Made by a program: the position numbers and the translations under genes. This document shows positions 14,593 through 23,738 of a stretch of 46,041 nt of DNA, one piece after another; position 1 is the first letter of the stretch; each line of letters starts with the position of its first letter. Source of the DNA: Scatomorpha gallistercoris (GTDB lineage Bacteria; Bacillota; Clostridia; Oscillospirales; Oscillospiraceae); contig DVFX01000123.1 of NCBI GenBank assembly GCA_018713005.1, positions 1 through 46,041 of the forward strand. Reading direction: 5' to 3'. The notes beneath the pieces were generated by a model, which searched no databases, was not told the origin of the DNA, and saw only the letters and a list, made by a program, of their open reading frames with translations.

Positions 14593-17583
14593 TTATGCTT
14601 CCTCCCCGAAGGTGATGTTGATAGTTCTCGGCGTGGTGTCGTAGCAGGTGAACACCGTCTCGCCCGCGCCGCTCTCGGATATGGCCCAGCCGTCGGTGGT
14701 GGTGTAGGCCTCGCCCTCGACGGCGACTTCCATCATGCCGCTCTCGGTGAACTTCACGGTGGCGGAGGTGTCGGTGGTGGAAATCATGGCGGGCAGGTTG
14801 GCGCGGGTGATGTGCGCGCCCTCGCCCTGCTCGCCGCTGGTGAGGCTGACGCTGCGGTTGAGCGAGAGGTATATGTCGTCCCCGTCACGGCGCCAGATGT
14901 CGGCGTCGACAGCTATGTCCTCGTCCGCGAGGGCCTCGCCCAGCGAGACGCGCACGCCGGTGCTGGTCTGATAGTCCCCGTCGTAGAGCGCGGCGAGGTT
15001 GTTTTCGGCACCGGCGGTGAGGGTGAGGCTGACGCCGTCCTCACCTACGCCTCCGGTCACGTCCAGGGTCATGTTGTAGGCTGCGGCGGTGGCGTACATG
15101 AGCTGGTTTTCCATGACGAAGCTGTAGCCGTGCTTCTGGCGGAAGGCCTCGACGTTCTCGATGGCGGTACGGGTGTCCTCCTCCTGGCCGACGGTGAAGT
15201 CGCAGTGGTAGTATACCGCGACAGGCATATCCCAGCGCGCGGAGATATCCGTCCAGTCCGTGGAGGAGTAGGGCAGGGTGGAGCAGTTTTGCAGCAGTAT
15301 GGTCCGCTCGCCGTTCCCGTCCGTGAGGTAGAAGGGCAGGCTTATGACGTTGCGCGCCGCGGTCTGCGGATAAGGGTTCGGGTCGTTAGGCGCGGCGAAG
15401 CCGGTGTTGAAGAGGATGCCGTTTTCCCAAAGGCTCATAAAGCTCTGTACCGGGCTCAAACCGCTGGTGTACCAGGTGTGCTGGTTCGCGCCTATGTCCG
15501 TGGTGTCCAGGCCGTAGCTGCGCATGGCGTCCAGATGGTGCTCGAGCTCCCAGGCCTCGCGCTCGGGAGAAGCGGAGTCGTTGGTGTAGAAGTGGACGCC
15601 GACGTAGTAGCCGTTTTCCTTGAAGTAGTCGAGCTGGGCCTGCAGCTCCTCGCGGTAGGGGAAGTACTCGCTGTCTATGGGGTAGTTCATGCCGTACTCA
15701 AGGCTGCCGCAGACGAGGTCGGTGATGCCGTCGCCGTCCACGTCGGCGAAGCGCGGCACGCAGTTGTTGCCGAACTTGGCGTTATAGTTGCCCTTGTAGT
15801 TCATTTCGTCGAGCTCGATGTAGCCCGCGGCGTCGAAGCCGGAGCCGTTGTTGATGAGCCGGGCGATGTAGCCGTCAAAGGTGCCGAGCGCGAGGTCGTT
15901 TAATCCGTCGCCGTCCAAATCCACGACGCAGGGTGCGACCCAGCTGCCCTCAACGCCGCTGACGGTTATTTCCTGCGCGCTGCCGAAGCCGTTTGCGCCG
16001 CCGTAGTAGACCAGCAGGCGCCGGGCATTGGAACCGACAACGAGGTCGTCGGCGCCGTCGCCGTTGAGGTCGCCCACATAGGGCAGGGCCTGGCCCTCAA
16101 GGCCGGTCTCGAGGTAGAGCTCGGGCGCTGAAAACTCCAGGTCCCCTTCGCCGCGCAGCAGGTAGATGTTCCCGTTGGCCGTGCCGCAGAGTATGTCGGA
16201 TACGCCGTCGCCGTCGATGTCGCAGACGGTGGGGGCGCTGTAGCCGAGCGTGGCGGAGTCGACGTCGACGGAGGCAATTTTCACGGCCTCTTCGGTCTTG
16301 ATGCGTCCGTCGTAGCCGAGGCCGCGGAAGAAGTAGATGCCGCCGTCGGACGAGCCCGCGACGATATCGAGGATGCCGTCGCCGTCAAGGTCGGTAATTT
16401 CCGGGTAGGCGCGCTGGTCAAACTTGGTGTCGTCGACGAAGTAGCTGCCGCCATCCTCTATTTCATAGAGCGTGAGCCACTCGTCCCCGGCGGCCGCGTG
16501 CGTGCCTGAGGAATAGGCGCTCTCGTTCAGGTCCATAACGAAGCTCATGGCGTCCGCGCTCTGGCCGAGCAGGCTGGTCACCGTCTCGGCGCGCAGGAAC
16601 CAGGTGTAACTGTTGCGGATGAGCGTATAGCTGGGTATTTGCAGATAGTCGCGCAGCATTTCGGCGAAGGCCACGCCGGAGCCGTTTTCAAAGCCGGTAA
16701 GCTCTTCAAAGTGCAGCTCCCAGGTCATGGCGGGGTTGCCGTGGCTGCCGAAAACGCGCCAGACGCTGTAGCCCACCGTGCGCTTGCTCACAAAGGAGGC
16801 GAAGGAGTTCTCAAGGATGCGCGCCGCGGAGAGCGCCGTGTCGGAGAGCATGCGCTGATTGTCGGTGCGGTTCGTCAGCGAGGTGCCGAGGGTGTAGTAA
16901 GGATTGGGCAGCAGGCCCGAGCAGAAGAACACCCAGCCCTCGCCGTAGCGGTTCACGGCGCTCAGCGCGAGGCCGTTTTTAGAGGCGATGGTCACGGCGG
17001 TGTCCGGCACCATGCCGACGCCGCGCTCAAGCTGTTCAAGCTCCGGGAACTCGGCGTAGGCCTCGTAGAGCGTGTAGAAGTCGCGGGTTATGTCCTGTAT
17101 GTCCTGCAAGTCCGCACTGACATCGGGGTATTCCATGTGATAGGGGTAGTCGGGTACCTCGGAGAAGCTCTCAGCGCCGAAGAACTCGGCCGGGAAGAAG
17201 TCGTAGAAGCCGTTCGTGCAGTAGACGGCGCCGCCGCCGTTGGCAAAGGCGACTATCTCGTCGCGCAGGGAGGAGGCGTTTGCGGCGGTCGTGATGCTCA
17301 TGTCCGGGTAGAGTATGTCGTAGCCGGAGAGGTCGTACTCGCCGGTGACGTCCACCGCCTCGGCGGAAAGGCCGAGCATCAGCGGCTGCTCAAAGCGGGA
17401 GAGCGTGTCCTGCCAGACGCCGTTGTTGGCCTCGCCGTTGTACAGCACGGCGACGCTCAGGCCGTAGTCTCCACCGCTGAGTTCGGCTTCGGGCAGGTCG
17501 TTCTGATGCACGCTCACGCCGCAGCCGGCGAGCGTGCTTATGATGAACGCGCAGATTAGCGCGAGGGCGGCGAACCGTTTCAT
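14593..17583 (-). CDS. Large FG-GAP/VCBS-repeat lipoprotein leading the dlt operon
   Basis: The 996-residue protein has a lipoprotein signal (FIISTLAGCGVS), so it is membrane-anchored outside. Residues 35-260 look like a Rossmann/GATase-like fold (GLSVAVLYNGEANNG). Residues about 390-625 hold five FG-GAP/VCBS-type repeats with Ca-binding loops (DLDGDGILDI, DIDGDGVSDI, DLNGDGADDL, DLDGDGLNDL, DVDGDGITDL), likely a beta-propeller. Before and after it, FGSHGNPAMTWELHF and YYVGVHFYTND, with HHLDAMRSYGL, resemble split parts of a polysaccharide-deacetylase (NodB) fold; that is tentative. ATG 17583 follows AGGAGGTG. Being first in the dlt operon suggests a teichoic-acid or wall function. Confidence 0.82.
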   Translation of the reverse strand: MKRFAALALICAFIISTLAGCGVSVHQNDLPEAELSGGDYGLSVAVLYNGEANNGVWQDTLSRFEQPLMLGLSAEAVDVTGEYDLSGYDILYPDMSITTAANASSLRDEIVAFANGGGAVYCTNGFYDFFPAEFFGAESFSEVPDYPYHMEYPDVSADLQDIQDITRDFYTLYEAYAEFPELEQLERGVGMVPDTAVTIASKNGLALSAVNRYGEGWVFFCSGLLPNPYYTLGTSLTNRTDNQRMLSDTALSAARILENSFASFVSKRTVGYSVWRVFGSHGNPAMTWELHFEELTGFENGSGVAFAEMLRDYLQIPSYTLIRNSYTWFLRAETVTSLLGQSADAMSFVMDLNESAYSSGTHAAAGDEWLTLYEIEDGGSYFVDDTKFDQRAYPEITDLDGDGILDIVAGSSDGGIYFFRGLGYDGRIKTEEAVKIASVDVDSATLGYSAPTVCDIDGDGVSDILCGTANGNIYLLRGEGDLEFSAPELYLETGLEGQALPYVGDLNGDGADDLVVGSNARRLLVYYGGANGFGSAQEITVSGVEGSWVAPCVVDLDGDGLNDLALGTFDGYIARLINNGSGFDAAGYIELDEMNYKGNYNAKFGNNCVPRFADVDGDGITDLVCGSLEYGMNYPIDSEYFPYREELQAQLDYFKENGYYVGVHFYTNDSASPEREAWELEHHLDAMRSYGLDTTDIGANQHTWYTSGLSPVQSFMSLWENGILFNTGFAAPNDPNPYPQTAARNVISLPFYLTDGNGERTILLQNCSTLPYSSTDWTDISARWDMPVAVYYHCDFTVGQEEDTRTAIENVEAFRQKHGYSFVMENQLMYATAAAYNMTLDVTGGVGEDGVSLTLTAGAENNLAALYDGDYQTSTGVRVSLGEALADEDIAVDADIWRRDGDDIYLSLNRSVSLTSGEQGEGAHITRANLPAMISTTDTSATVKFTESGMMEVAVEGEAYTTTDGWAISESGAGETVFTCYDTTPRTINITFGEEA

Positions 17584-17614
17584 AGGCACCTCCTGTGGTA
17601 CAAAAATACATATT

Positions 17615-17643
17615 ATTCTAACACATGCGCGCGGCCTTTGCAA
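17615..17643 (-). promoter_or_regulatory. Promoter of the lipoprotein-dlt operon
   Basis: On the minus strand TTGCAA (17643-17638), 17-bp spacer and TAGAAT (17620-17615), about 30 bases before the start. Confidence 0.78.
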
Positions 17644-17648
17644 CGCGC

Positions 17649-17677
17649 TTGTATATGACGAAGCGGAGTGATAAAAT
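17649..17677 (+). promoter_or_regulatory. Promoter of the EFR1 gene
   Basis: TTGTAT (17649-17654), 17-bp spacer, TAAAAT (17672-17677). It is back to back with the dlt operon promoter. Confidence 0.7.
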
Positions 17678-17709
17678 GTTGCCAGGTATTATTGACTGGA
17701 GGGCTGTTC

Positions 17710-18471
17710 ATGAATATAAACAAGGTCCACGCAGTGTATTTTTCGCCGGGCGGCACCACGAAGCTGTGCGCCGCTGCCGTGGCCTCGGCCATCGGCGAGT
17801 GCGAGGAGCACGACTTCACGTCCCGCGCAGAGGGCCTCTCCCTGGCTGCGTCCGACGCCGCAGTGTTCGCCGCGCCGGTGTTCGGCGGGCGCATTCCCGA
17901 CGCGTTTGCCGGTTTCCTTGCGTCCGTCAAGGGCGAGGGTACGCCCGCCGTGGTGCTGGCCGTGTACGGCAACCGCGACTACGACGACGCGCTCCTGGAG
18001 CTGGCCGACGCGGTGAAGGCGCGCGGCTTCAAGGTCGTCGCGGCGGGCGCGTTCATAGCGCGCCACTCGATTGTGACGGAGATAGCGGCTGGCAGGCCTG
18101 ACGAGGCAGACAGGGCCGCGATGGCAGAATTCGGCGCAAAAGTCCGGGCAAAGCTGGAGGCCGGGGACATGTCTGAGCCGTCCATACCCGGCAGCCGTCC
18201 CTATAAGAAGTACGGCGGAGTACCGATGCACCCGGGCGCAAACCGCCAGCGCTGCATAAAGTGCGGAAAGTGCGCGCGGGAGTGTCCCGTGGGCGCAATC
18301 CCGTCCGACGAGCCGTACAAGACGGACAACGCCAAGTGCATCACCTGCATGCACTGCGTGTTCACATGTCCCAACTACGCCCGCAGCCTGAACCCCGTCA
18401 TGCTGGCCGCGACGCGCACAAAGCTCAAGAAGGCCTGCGCCGCGCGCAAGGCCCCGGAGACCTTTATTTGA
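17710..18471 (+). CDS. EFR1-type flavodoxin-ferredoxin fusion
   Basis: The 253-residue cytoplasmic electron carrier has an N-terminal flavodoxin-like fold with the FMN phosphate loop FSPGGTTKLC (residues 11-20) and VYGNRDYDDAL, and a C-terminal ferredoxin with two 4Fe-4S motifs, CIKCGKCARECP and CITCMHCVFTCP. This fusion (EFR1 family) is widespread in clostridia with no firmly assigned partner. ATG 17710 follows GGAGGG. A strong terminator follows, so it is monocistronic. Confidence 0.92.
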   Translation: MNINKVHAVYFSPGGTTKLCAAAVASAIGECEEHDFTSRAEGLSLAASDAAVFAAPVFGGRIPDAFAGFLASVKGEGTPAVVLAVYGNRDYDDALLELADAVKARGFKVVAAGAFIARHSIVTEIAAGRPDEADRAAMAEFGAKVRAKLEAGDMSEPSIPGSRPYKKYGGVPMHPGANRQRCIKCGKCARECPVGAIPSDEPYKTDNAKCITCMHCVFTCPNYARSLNPVMLAATRTKLKKACAARKAPETFI

Positions 18472-18480
18472 ATTCAGCGC

Positions 18481-18517
18481 CCGGGGGCGGCTGATAAAAC
18501 GGCCGCCCCCGGTTTTT
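18481..18517 (+). terminator. Terminator after the EFR1 gene
   Basis: An 11-bp perfect GC stem (18481-18491 with 18502-18512) followed by TTTTT. Confidence 0.93.
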
Positions 18518-18579
18518 GCGCCGCAGGCGCGGCAGGGGCGGAAATGATGCGTTTTTTGGGGTAAAGTGTGAAATCTCGC

Positions 18580-18608
18580 TTGCAAATTTTACGGCTGGGT
18601 GCTAAAAT
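18580..18608 (+). promoter_or_regulatory. Promoter of typA
   Basis: TTGCAA (18580-18585), 17-bp spacer and TAAAAT (18603-18608). Confidence 0.78.
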
Positions 18609-18630
18609 ACAGGTTTGTGAATACAGTCGG

Positions 18631-20466
18631 ATGGTGATATATTTGGACAAGCTGAGAAACGTAGCAATCATCGCGCACGTCGACCACGGCAAGACCACTC
18701 TCGTTGACGAGATGCTCAAGCAGGCCGGTGTGTTCCGCGAGAATCAGGAGGTAGCCGACAGGGTCATGGACTCCGGCGACCTCGAGCGCGAGCGCGGTAT
18801 AACCATACTCGCCAAGAACACCGCCGTGCGTTACGACGGCTACAAGATAAATATAGTCGACACCCCGGGCCACGCCGACTTCGGCGGCGAGGTGGAGCGT
18901 GTGCTCAAGATGGTCAACGGCGTCATACTTCTGGTCGACGCCGCTGAGGGTCCCATGCCCCAGACCCGCTTCGTGCTCTCCCGCGCCCTTGAGCTCGGTC
19001 ACCGCGTCATAGTTGTGCTCAACAAGATTGACCGCCCCGACCAGCGCGTGCTGGAAGTCGTGGACGAGGTGCTGGAGCTGCTGATGGACCTCGGCTGCAC
19101 GGATGAGCAGCTTGACTCCCCCATGCTCTTCTGCTCCGGCCGCAACGGCACGGCCAGCTACAGCCCCGACGTGCCGGGCACGGATTTGAAGCCCCTGTTC
19201 GACACCATTATAAAATACATCCCGGCGCCGGAAGGCGACGAGAACGCGCCCTTCCAGATGCTCGTTTCCAGCATAGACTACAACGAGTTCGTGGGACGCA
19301 TAGCCATAGGCCGCATTGAGCGCGGCACTATCCACGCCAACGACGAGATAGCCGTCTGCAACTATCACGACCGCGAGACCCCGCACCGCAAGGCCAAGGC
19401 CGTGAACCTCTACCAGTTTGAGGGCTTGCAGCGCGTACCCGTGCAGGAGGCCTCCGCCGGAAACATCATAGCCATGAGCGGCATCGGCGACATCACGATA
19501 GGCGACACCATCTGCTCGCCTGAGGCCGTGGAGCCCATCGAGTTCGTGAAAATAAGCGCGCCGACGATGGAAATGACTTTCTCCGTCAACGACAGCCCCT
19601 TTGCCGGACGCGAGGGCAAATTCGTGACCAGCCGCCAGCTGCGCGACCGGCTCTACCGCGAGACGCTCAAAGATGTGAGCCTGCGTGTGAGCGACGTGGA
19701 AAACTCCACCGACAGCTTCAACGTCGCGGGCCGCGGCGAGATGAGCCTTTCGATACTCATAGAGACCATGCGCCGCGAGGGCTACGAGTTTGCGGTCAGC
19801 CCCCCGCGCGTACTGCTCGCGGAGATAGACGGCAAGAAGTGCGAGCCTGTGGAGCGCGTGGTCGTCGACGTGCCCAGCGAGTATATAGGCGCCGTCATTG
19901 AAAAGCTCGGCTCGCGCAAGGGCGAGTTCGTCGAAATGATGCCCGTGGGCAGCCGTACCAGGGCGACCTTCTTCGTCCCGGAGCGCGGCCTCTTCGGTTA
20001 CCGCAACGAGTTCCTCACCGACACCAAGGGCGAGGGCATAATGTCCAGCGTGTTTGAGCGCTACGAGCCCTACAAGGGCGAGCTCAGCCGCCGCGGCACC
20101 GGCTCCCTTGTCGCGTGGGAGACCGGCGAGGCAGTCACCTACGGCCTGTTCAACGCCCAGGAGCGCGGCTCGCTGTTTATCGGCCCCGGCACGCCTGTGT
20201 ACGCGGGCATGGTCGTCGGGCAGTCGCCCAAGAATGAGGACATCCCCGTCAACGTCTGCCGCCGCAAGCAGCTGACCAATATGCGCGCCGCAGGCAGCGA
20301 TGAGGCGCTGCGCCTCACGCCGCCCAGGCAGATGAGCCTGGAGCAGTGCATGGAGTTCCTCGCCGACGACGAGCTCCTGGAGGTCACGCCCAAGAACCTG
20401 CGCATCCGCAAGCGCATCCTCGACCACAGTCAGCGCATGAAGGCGCTGAAAGGGAATAAGAGCTGA
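18631..20466 (+). CDS. typA: Ribosome-associated GTPase TypA/BipA
   Basis: TypA is an EF-G-like translational GTPase important in stress and ribosome assembly. About 610 residues carry G1 AHVDHGKTT, the switch motif RERGITI, G3 DTPGHADF and G4 NKID, then beta-barrel, EF-G domain V and the BipA-specific C-terminal domain (NVCRRKQLTNMRAAGSDEAL). The start is uncertain: ATG 18631 or TTG 18643; the latter gives MDKLRNVAIIAHVDH, closest to the family, but its GGTGAT site is only four bases away. It is monocistronic, with its own promoter and terminator. Confidence 0.96.
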   Translation: MVIYLDKLRNVAIIAHVDHGKTTLVDEMLKQAGVFRENQEVADRVMDSGDLERERGITILAKNTAVRYDGYKINIVDTPGHADFGGEVERVLKMVNGVILLVDAAEGPMPQTRFVLSRALELGHRVIVVLNKIDRPDQRVLEVVDEVLELLMDLGCTDEQLDSPMLFCSGRNGTASYSPDVPGTDLKPLFDTIIKYIPAPEGDENAPFQMLVSSIDYNEFVGRIAIGRIERGTIHANDEIAVCNYHDRETPHRKAKAVNLYQFEGLQRVPVQEASAGNIIAMSGIGDITIGDTICSPEAVEPIEFVKISAPTMEMTFSVNDSPFAGREGKFVTSRQLRDRLYRETLKDVSLRVSDVENSTDSFNVAGRGEMSLSILIETMRREGYEFAVSPPRVLLAEIDGKKCEPVERVVVDVPSEYIGAVIEKLGSRKGEFVEMMPVGSRTRATFFVPERGLFGYRNEFLTDTKGEGIMSSVFERYEPYKGELSRRGTGSLVAWETGEAVTYGLFNAQERGSLFIGPGTPVYAGMVVGQSPKNEDIPVNVCRRKQLTNMRAAGSDEALRLTPPRQMSLEQCMEFLADDELLEVTPKNLRIRKRILDHSQRMKALKGNKS

Positions 20467-20472
20467 AAATTT

Positions 20473-20501
20473 CGGCCCCGGTAAAAACCGGGGCCGTTTT
20501 T
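20473..20501 (+). terminator. Terminator of typA
   Basis: Stem CGGCCCCGG (20473-20481) with 20488-20496, then TTTTT. Confidence 0.93.
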
Positions 20502-20558
20502 CATGCTAAAACTACCGAAGAGTGAACGCCGGTTTGCCCGCTTCCGCCTTTTATAAGG

Positions 20559-20587
20559 CCCGTGGAGTGCAGTGTGCACTCCACGGG
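20559..20587 (-). terminator. Hairpin ending the dehydratase operon
   Basis: A perfect 13-bp stem (20559-20571 with 20575-20587) lies downstream of the minus-strand operon; the U-tract is weak, so termination is probable but not certain. Confidence 0.6.
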
Positions 20588-20628
20588 AGAGGAGGATGCG
20601 CAGCTTGCGGCGGCGACGGGGGAAGGTT

Positions 20629-20805
20629 TTACACTATCCTTCTGTCGCGCTTTTGGCTGTCGTAGTGCTTGTTGAGGAAGGGGCGGATCACATAGTATAT
20701 GAGCTTGTTCTCCAGGTTGAACATATATATGGTGAAGGTTGCGACGAAAGCGCCGAAGAGCAGCAGCGCGAGCTTTGCGAATATACCGAGCAGCTTCTTT
20801 TTCAT
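20629..20805 (-). CDS. Single-helix small membrane protein
   Basis: A 58-residue protein: MKKKLLGIFAKLALLLFGAF, one membrane helix to about residue 27, then a polar tail rich in Lys, Arg and Tyr ending KRDRRIV. ATG 20805 is preferred because AAAGGATGG, which contains the alternative ATG 20814, works as its ribosome site. It follows the dehydratase subunit gene closely, in the same transcript. The function is unknown; it could be a membrane tether or transporter accessory. Confidence 0.7.
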   Translation of the reverse strand: MKKKLLGIFAKLALLLFGAFVATFTIYMFNLENKLIYYVIRPFLNKHYDSQKRDRRIV

Positions 20806-20820
20806 GTGCACCATCCTTTC

Positions 20821-22422
20821 TTACCAGGCCTCGGAGTCGTCGAAGTCCACGAGGGTCGGGTCGAGCGGCTCTTCGCCGACTACGACGGACATGTAGTTGT
20901 TGACAATGTTGCGCATGTCCCGACGAGAGATGGTGCGGCAGTCCTCGAGGTCATGCTCGACGAAGATGAAGTACAGGCCGAGGTCGCGCGCCTGTTCCTC
21001 CATCATGGCGTGGACGCCGTTCATGCCCTTGCAGGCGACGTTGTCGTTCATGAGCACCATGTCGCAGTTGAAGTTCTTGGCCCAGTCCCAGACGGCGTTG
21101 ACGTTGTCCCAGCCGCCGACGGCGTGGTGGCGCATGACGCCCTTTTCCGAGAAGAGCGCGAGGTCCTTTATGGCCTGCTCGGGGTCCTCGGTGTCTATCA
21201 TGTTGTGACCCATGGTGGAGTCCATGTTCAGAACAATGTTTACGCCCCAGCAGTTCTGTATCCAGGTCGGGAAGTCGGTGTAGTACACCGCGCTCGGCCC
21301 CCAGAGGAAGGCGCGGTGGCGCGTCTTGCCGCCGAAGGGCTTGTGCTTCTTCTCGTAGCTGCGGCGCATGATCTTGATGACCTTGCGGTCCACCTTGGTG
21401 AAATAGTCCTCCTGGCCGTTGACGCTGGCCCAGGCGTAGAGGCGGTAGAGCGTCTCGGCTATGCCGCACAGGGCGCTGTACTCGGTTTTGAAGAAGTCCC
21501 ACTTCTCGAGCTCGATTGTGTTCTGCTCGTTCATCTGCTTGGCGCGGGCGAACAGGGCGTCCCAGTCGTAGACCTCGTTGTACTCGTCCTCGATGAACTT
21601 GATGGCGTCGCGCAGCACCTGAGTGGAATACGGGTGCGCGCCGGGCTCATTGTGTATCATGGCGAGCGTGACGGGGAAGTCGGGCAGGTCTATCCTCCGG
21701 CGCTGGAACATGCTGGTCGCCTCGCTGGCGTTGCAGGGCATGTTCGTGGAGAGGAAGGCCTTGCCGATGAGCGGGAAGTCGTCGTTGAACGTGACGCCCG
21801 TCTCGGCCGAGCAGCGGGAGCAGACGTCGGCGGCGAGACCGAAGCTCTCGGCCACGTCTATGTAGAACGGCTCGAGCTGCTGGTCGATGTCGCAGATTAT
21901 GAACTCGGGCAGGGTCTGCAGCGGGATGGGAATAAGGTTGGGGAAGCCGCACATAAAGAGCGGGGGCAGGACCTCGTCCATGGGCACCATCTTGTCGGAG
22001 AGCGGGCCGCCGCCGAGACGCCTGTCGTTTGCCAGGACGAGCGCTATCTTCTTGGTCAGGCTCTGCACGATGGCATGCATGTTCAAGTGGGCAATCTTGA
22101 GCTCCGGGCCGCGGTAGCCCTCAAAGAGGCGGTCGATGAAGGCAAAGGTGCCGAGGTAGGAGCCCATCCAGCGGTACTCCCAGATACCCTTGAGCACAGG
22201 CAGCGGGGCGCTGGCCACCATCAGACCCATGCTCTTGAGGTTGTTAAGCCAAGCCAGATAGTCCGAGAAGGTGTCGTGCACGCCGCGCCACTCGCGGTAC
22301 TTGGCAATGCCGGTCTTGTCGTGGTAGCGGCTGCGCAGTCCGCCCTTTCCGTTTTCGGCCTGCCAGACGGGATCAAACTTCTGGAGCTTCTTGTCTATGA
22401 ACGCCGTTATGGGATTTTTCAT
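20821..22422 (-). CDS. 2-hydroxyacyl-CoA dehydratase family, large subunit
   Basis: The 533 residues match the HgdA/HgdB-like D component: long helical domains with the CDIDQQLEPFYIDVAESFGL and CSRCSAETGVTF region, the RHRAFLWGPSAVYYTDFP block and the C-terminal MNDNVACKGMNGVHAMMEEQ. These enzymes dehydrate (R)-2-hydroxyacyl-CoA by radical chemistry, or reduce aryl-CoA, using a 4Fe-4S cluster and an ATP-driven activase. It overlaps the partner gene by four bases (ATGA). The substrate cannot be read from the sequence. No activase or CoA-transferase gene is in the window. Confidence 0.88.
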   Translation of the reverse strand: MKNPITAFIDKKLQKFDPVWQAENGKGGLRSRYHDKTGIAKYREWRGVHDTFSDYLAWLNNLKSMGLMVASAPLPVLKGIWEYRWMGSYLGTFAFIDRLFEGYRGPELKIAHLNMHAIVQSLTKKIALVLANDRRLGGGPLSDKMVPMDEVLPPLFMCGFPNLIPIPLQTLPEFIICDIDQQLEPFYIDVAESFGLAADVCSRCSAETGVTFNDDFPLIGKAFLSTNMPCNASEATSMFQRRRIDLPDFPVTLAMIHNEPGAHPYSTQVLRDAIKFIEDEYNEVYDWDALFARAKQMNEQNTIELEKWDFFKTEYSALCGIAETLYRLYAWASVNGQEDYFTKVDRKVIKIMRRSYEKKHKPFGGKTRHRAFLWGPSAVYYTDFPTWIQNCWGVNIVLNMDSTMGHNMIDTEDPEQAIKDLALFSEKGVMRHHAVGGWDNVNAVWDWAKNFNCDMVLMNDNVACKGMNGVHAMMEEQARDLGLYFIFVEHDLEDCRTISRRDMRNIVNNYMSVVVGEEPLDPTLVDFDDSEAW

Positions 22423-23615
22423 CGTCTTACCTCCTCTGCCTGAATCTTTTTGATCTCCAGGCTCTCGACGAAGGCCTGGAAGCGCGTGCGCAGCTGGCCT
22501 ATGGAGCCGAGGGCGTATTCTTTCTCTATGGTGCAGCAGGGGATACCCATCTCGGTTTGCAGCACATGCGAGGCCAGGACCTTCTCATAGCTCCAGAACT
22601 CACAGAACTTCATGCTCTCGTAGACGATGCCGTCGGCCTTGTACTCGTCCACAAGCCGTTTGAGCTCAGTATGGCGCTGGTCTATCTTGTCGCCGGACAT
22701 GAAGCGGGCGCACTGGTTCCAGTGCAGGTAGTGGCGGCAAATGGCGTCGAAGGCGCTCTCGCCGTCGCGTATCTCAATTTCCTCGCGGCTCGGGAAGCTG
22801 CCGAAGCAGTAGCGGTCGGCCACGACCATCGCGCCGCACATCTCCACGAGCTTCGTGAACTCGGGGTCGTCAATCTCGCTGCCCGCTATGGCTATGCGAG
22901 CGCGGAAGGGGAATACCGGTTCCGGCTCACGGGTCTTTATCTCCTCGAGCGTCTCCTTGAGGTAGGGCAGGATGAGCTCGTGCGGACACACCTGGCTCAC
23001 AAGCTGGATGACGTGGAACTCATATCCCGTTATCGGCGGATTGTCCAGCTTGCGGAAGCTGCCTATCTCCGTCACGACGCGGCAAAGCTCGTTGAAATCG
23101 CTGACTGCGCGGCGCATGGCGTCCTCGCTCACGTCGACGCCCAGCTTGTCGCGCAGCGGCTCCACCACCTTGAGCATAAGCTGCGCCTTGTAGTAGTCGA
23201 GACTGGTCTGGTCGCCCTTCATCGGCGGGTCGATGATGGTGACGAAGAAATTGTCGTGCTTTACGGGGTTGAGCAGGAAGAAGTGCTCCTCCATGCGCTC
23301 CATCGCCGCGCAGCCTTCGGCCCCGAAGAGGGCGCTCAGGTAGTTGTAGCCGCCTTCAATGGCGCGCTCAAGTATGCTGCGGACGTAGGGACAGTTGCGG
23401 TTTGTCATGTAGTAGGTCGCAATGTCCGGCGAGGAGCAGCGCGGCGCGCGCAGACGGGAGGAGAAGCAGCCGGGCAGGTTCAGCAGCACCTCGGGTATAT
23501 AGTAGCAGTTGTAGCCCAAAGCCAGTTTGCCCTCGTTTACTGCCTGCGTCACCAGCTCGTTCTGAGCCTCCTGCAGCAAGTCCTCAAAGTAGATGAGGTG
23601 TTTTAGGTCCTTCAT
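22419..23615 (-). CDS. 2-hydroxyacyl-CoA dehydratase family, small subunit
   Basis: The 398 residues show the family pattern YNCYYIPEVLLNLPGCFSSR, RNCPYVRSILERA, a central GSFRKLDNPPITGYEF block, and the late DGIVYESMKFCEFWSYEKVL cluster-binding region. Cys residues in the first and last blocks are candidate cluster ligands. ATG 23615 is the first gene of the operon, about 90 bases from a perfect promoter. With the large subunit it should form the heterodimeric dehydratase component; amino-acid or aromatic-acid fermentation is an inference. Confidence 0.88.
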   Translation of the reverse strand: MKDLKHLIYFEDLLQEAQNELVTQAVNEGKLALGYNCYYIPEVLLNLPGCFSSRLRAPRCSSPDIATYYMTNRNCPYVRSILERAIEGGYNYLSALFGAEGCAAMERMEEHFFLLNPVKHDNFFVTIIDPPMKGDQTSLDYYKAQLMLKVVEPLRDKLGVDVSEDAMRRAVSDFNELCRVVTEIGSFRKLDNPPITGYEFHVIQLVSQVCPHELILPYLKETLEEIKTREPEPVFPFRARIAIAGSEIDDPEFTKLVEMCGAMVVADRYCFGSFPSREEIEIRDGESAFDAICRHYLHWNQCARFMSGDKIDQRHTELKRLVDEYKADGIVYESMKFCEFWSYEKVLASHVLQTEMGIPCCTIEKEYALGSIGQLRTRFQAFVESLEIKKIQAEEVRR

Positions 23616-23706
23616 GTTTAGCCCCCTTTTAGAACATTAAAATAGCCCTGATTTTCCCTCTGTATTACTCTGATAATTGCACAAGTAATATTTCGTATGT
23701 AGAAAA

Positions 23707-23738
23707 ATTATAGTACATATTGCCCAGTTTGTCAAACT
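23707..23738 (-). promoter_or_regulatory. Perfect consensus promoter with overlapping dyad
   Basis: On the minus strand TTGACA (23735-23730), exactly 17 bp, then TATAAT (23712-23707). The -35 is covered by the dyad AGTTTGTCAAACT (23726-23738), and AACTATTTG is directly repeated at 23735-23743 and 23746-23754. A full-consensus promoter with an overlapping operator suggests tight repression. Confidence 0.85.

Noticed and set aside
13603..15903. Long plus-strand frame (766 codons) across dltA and the lipoprotein gene
   Set aside because: It is the antisense of two well-supported genes; low-complexity Gly/Val/Arg/His composition without domains is typical of a GC-rich shadow frame.
18589..20427. 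Minus-strand frame of 612 codons opposite typA
   Set aside because: Antisense shadow of TypA with repetitive Ala/Gly/Val/His content and no motif.
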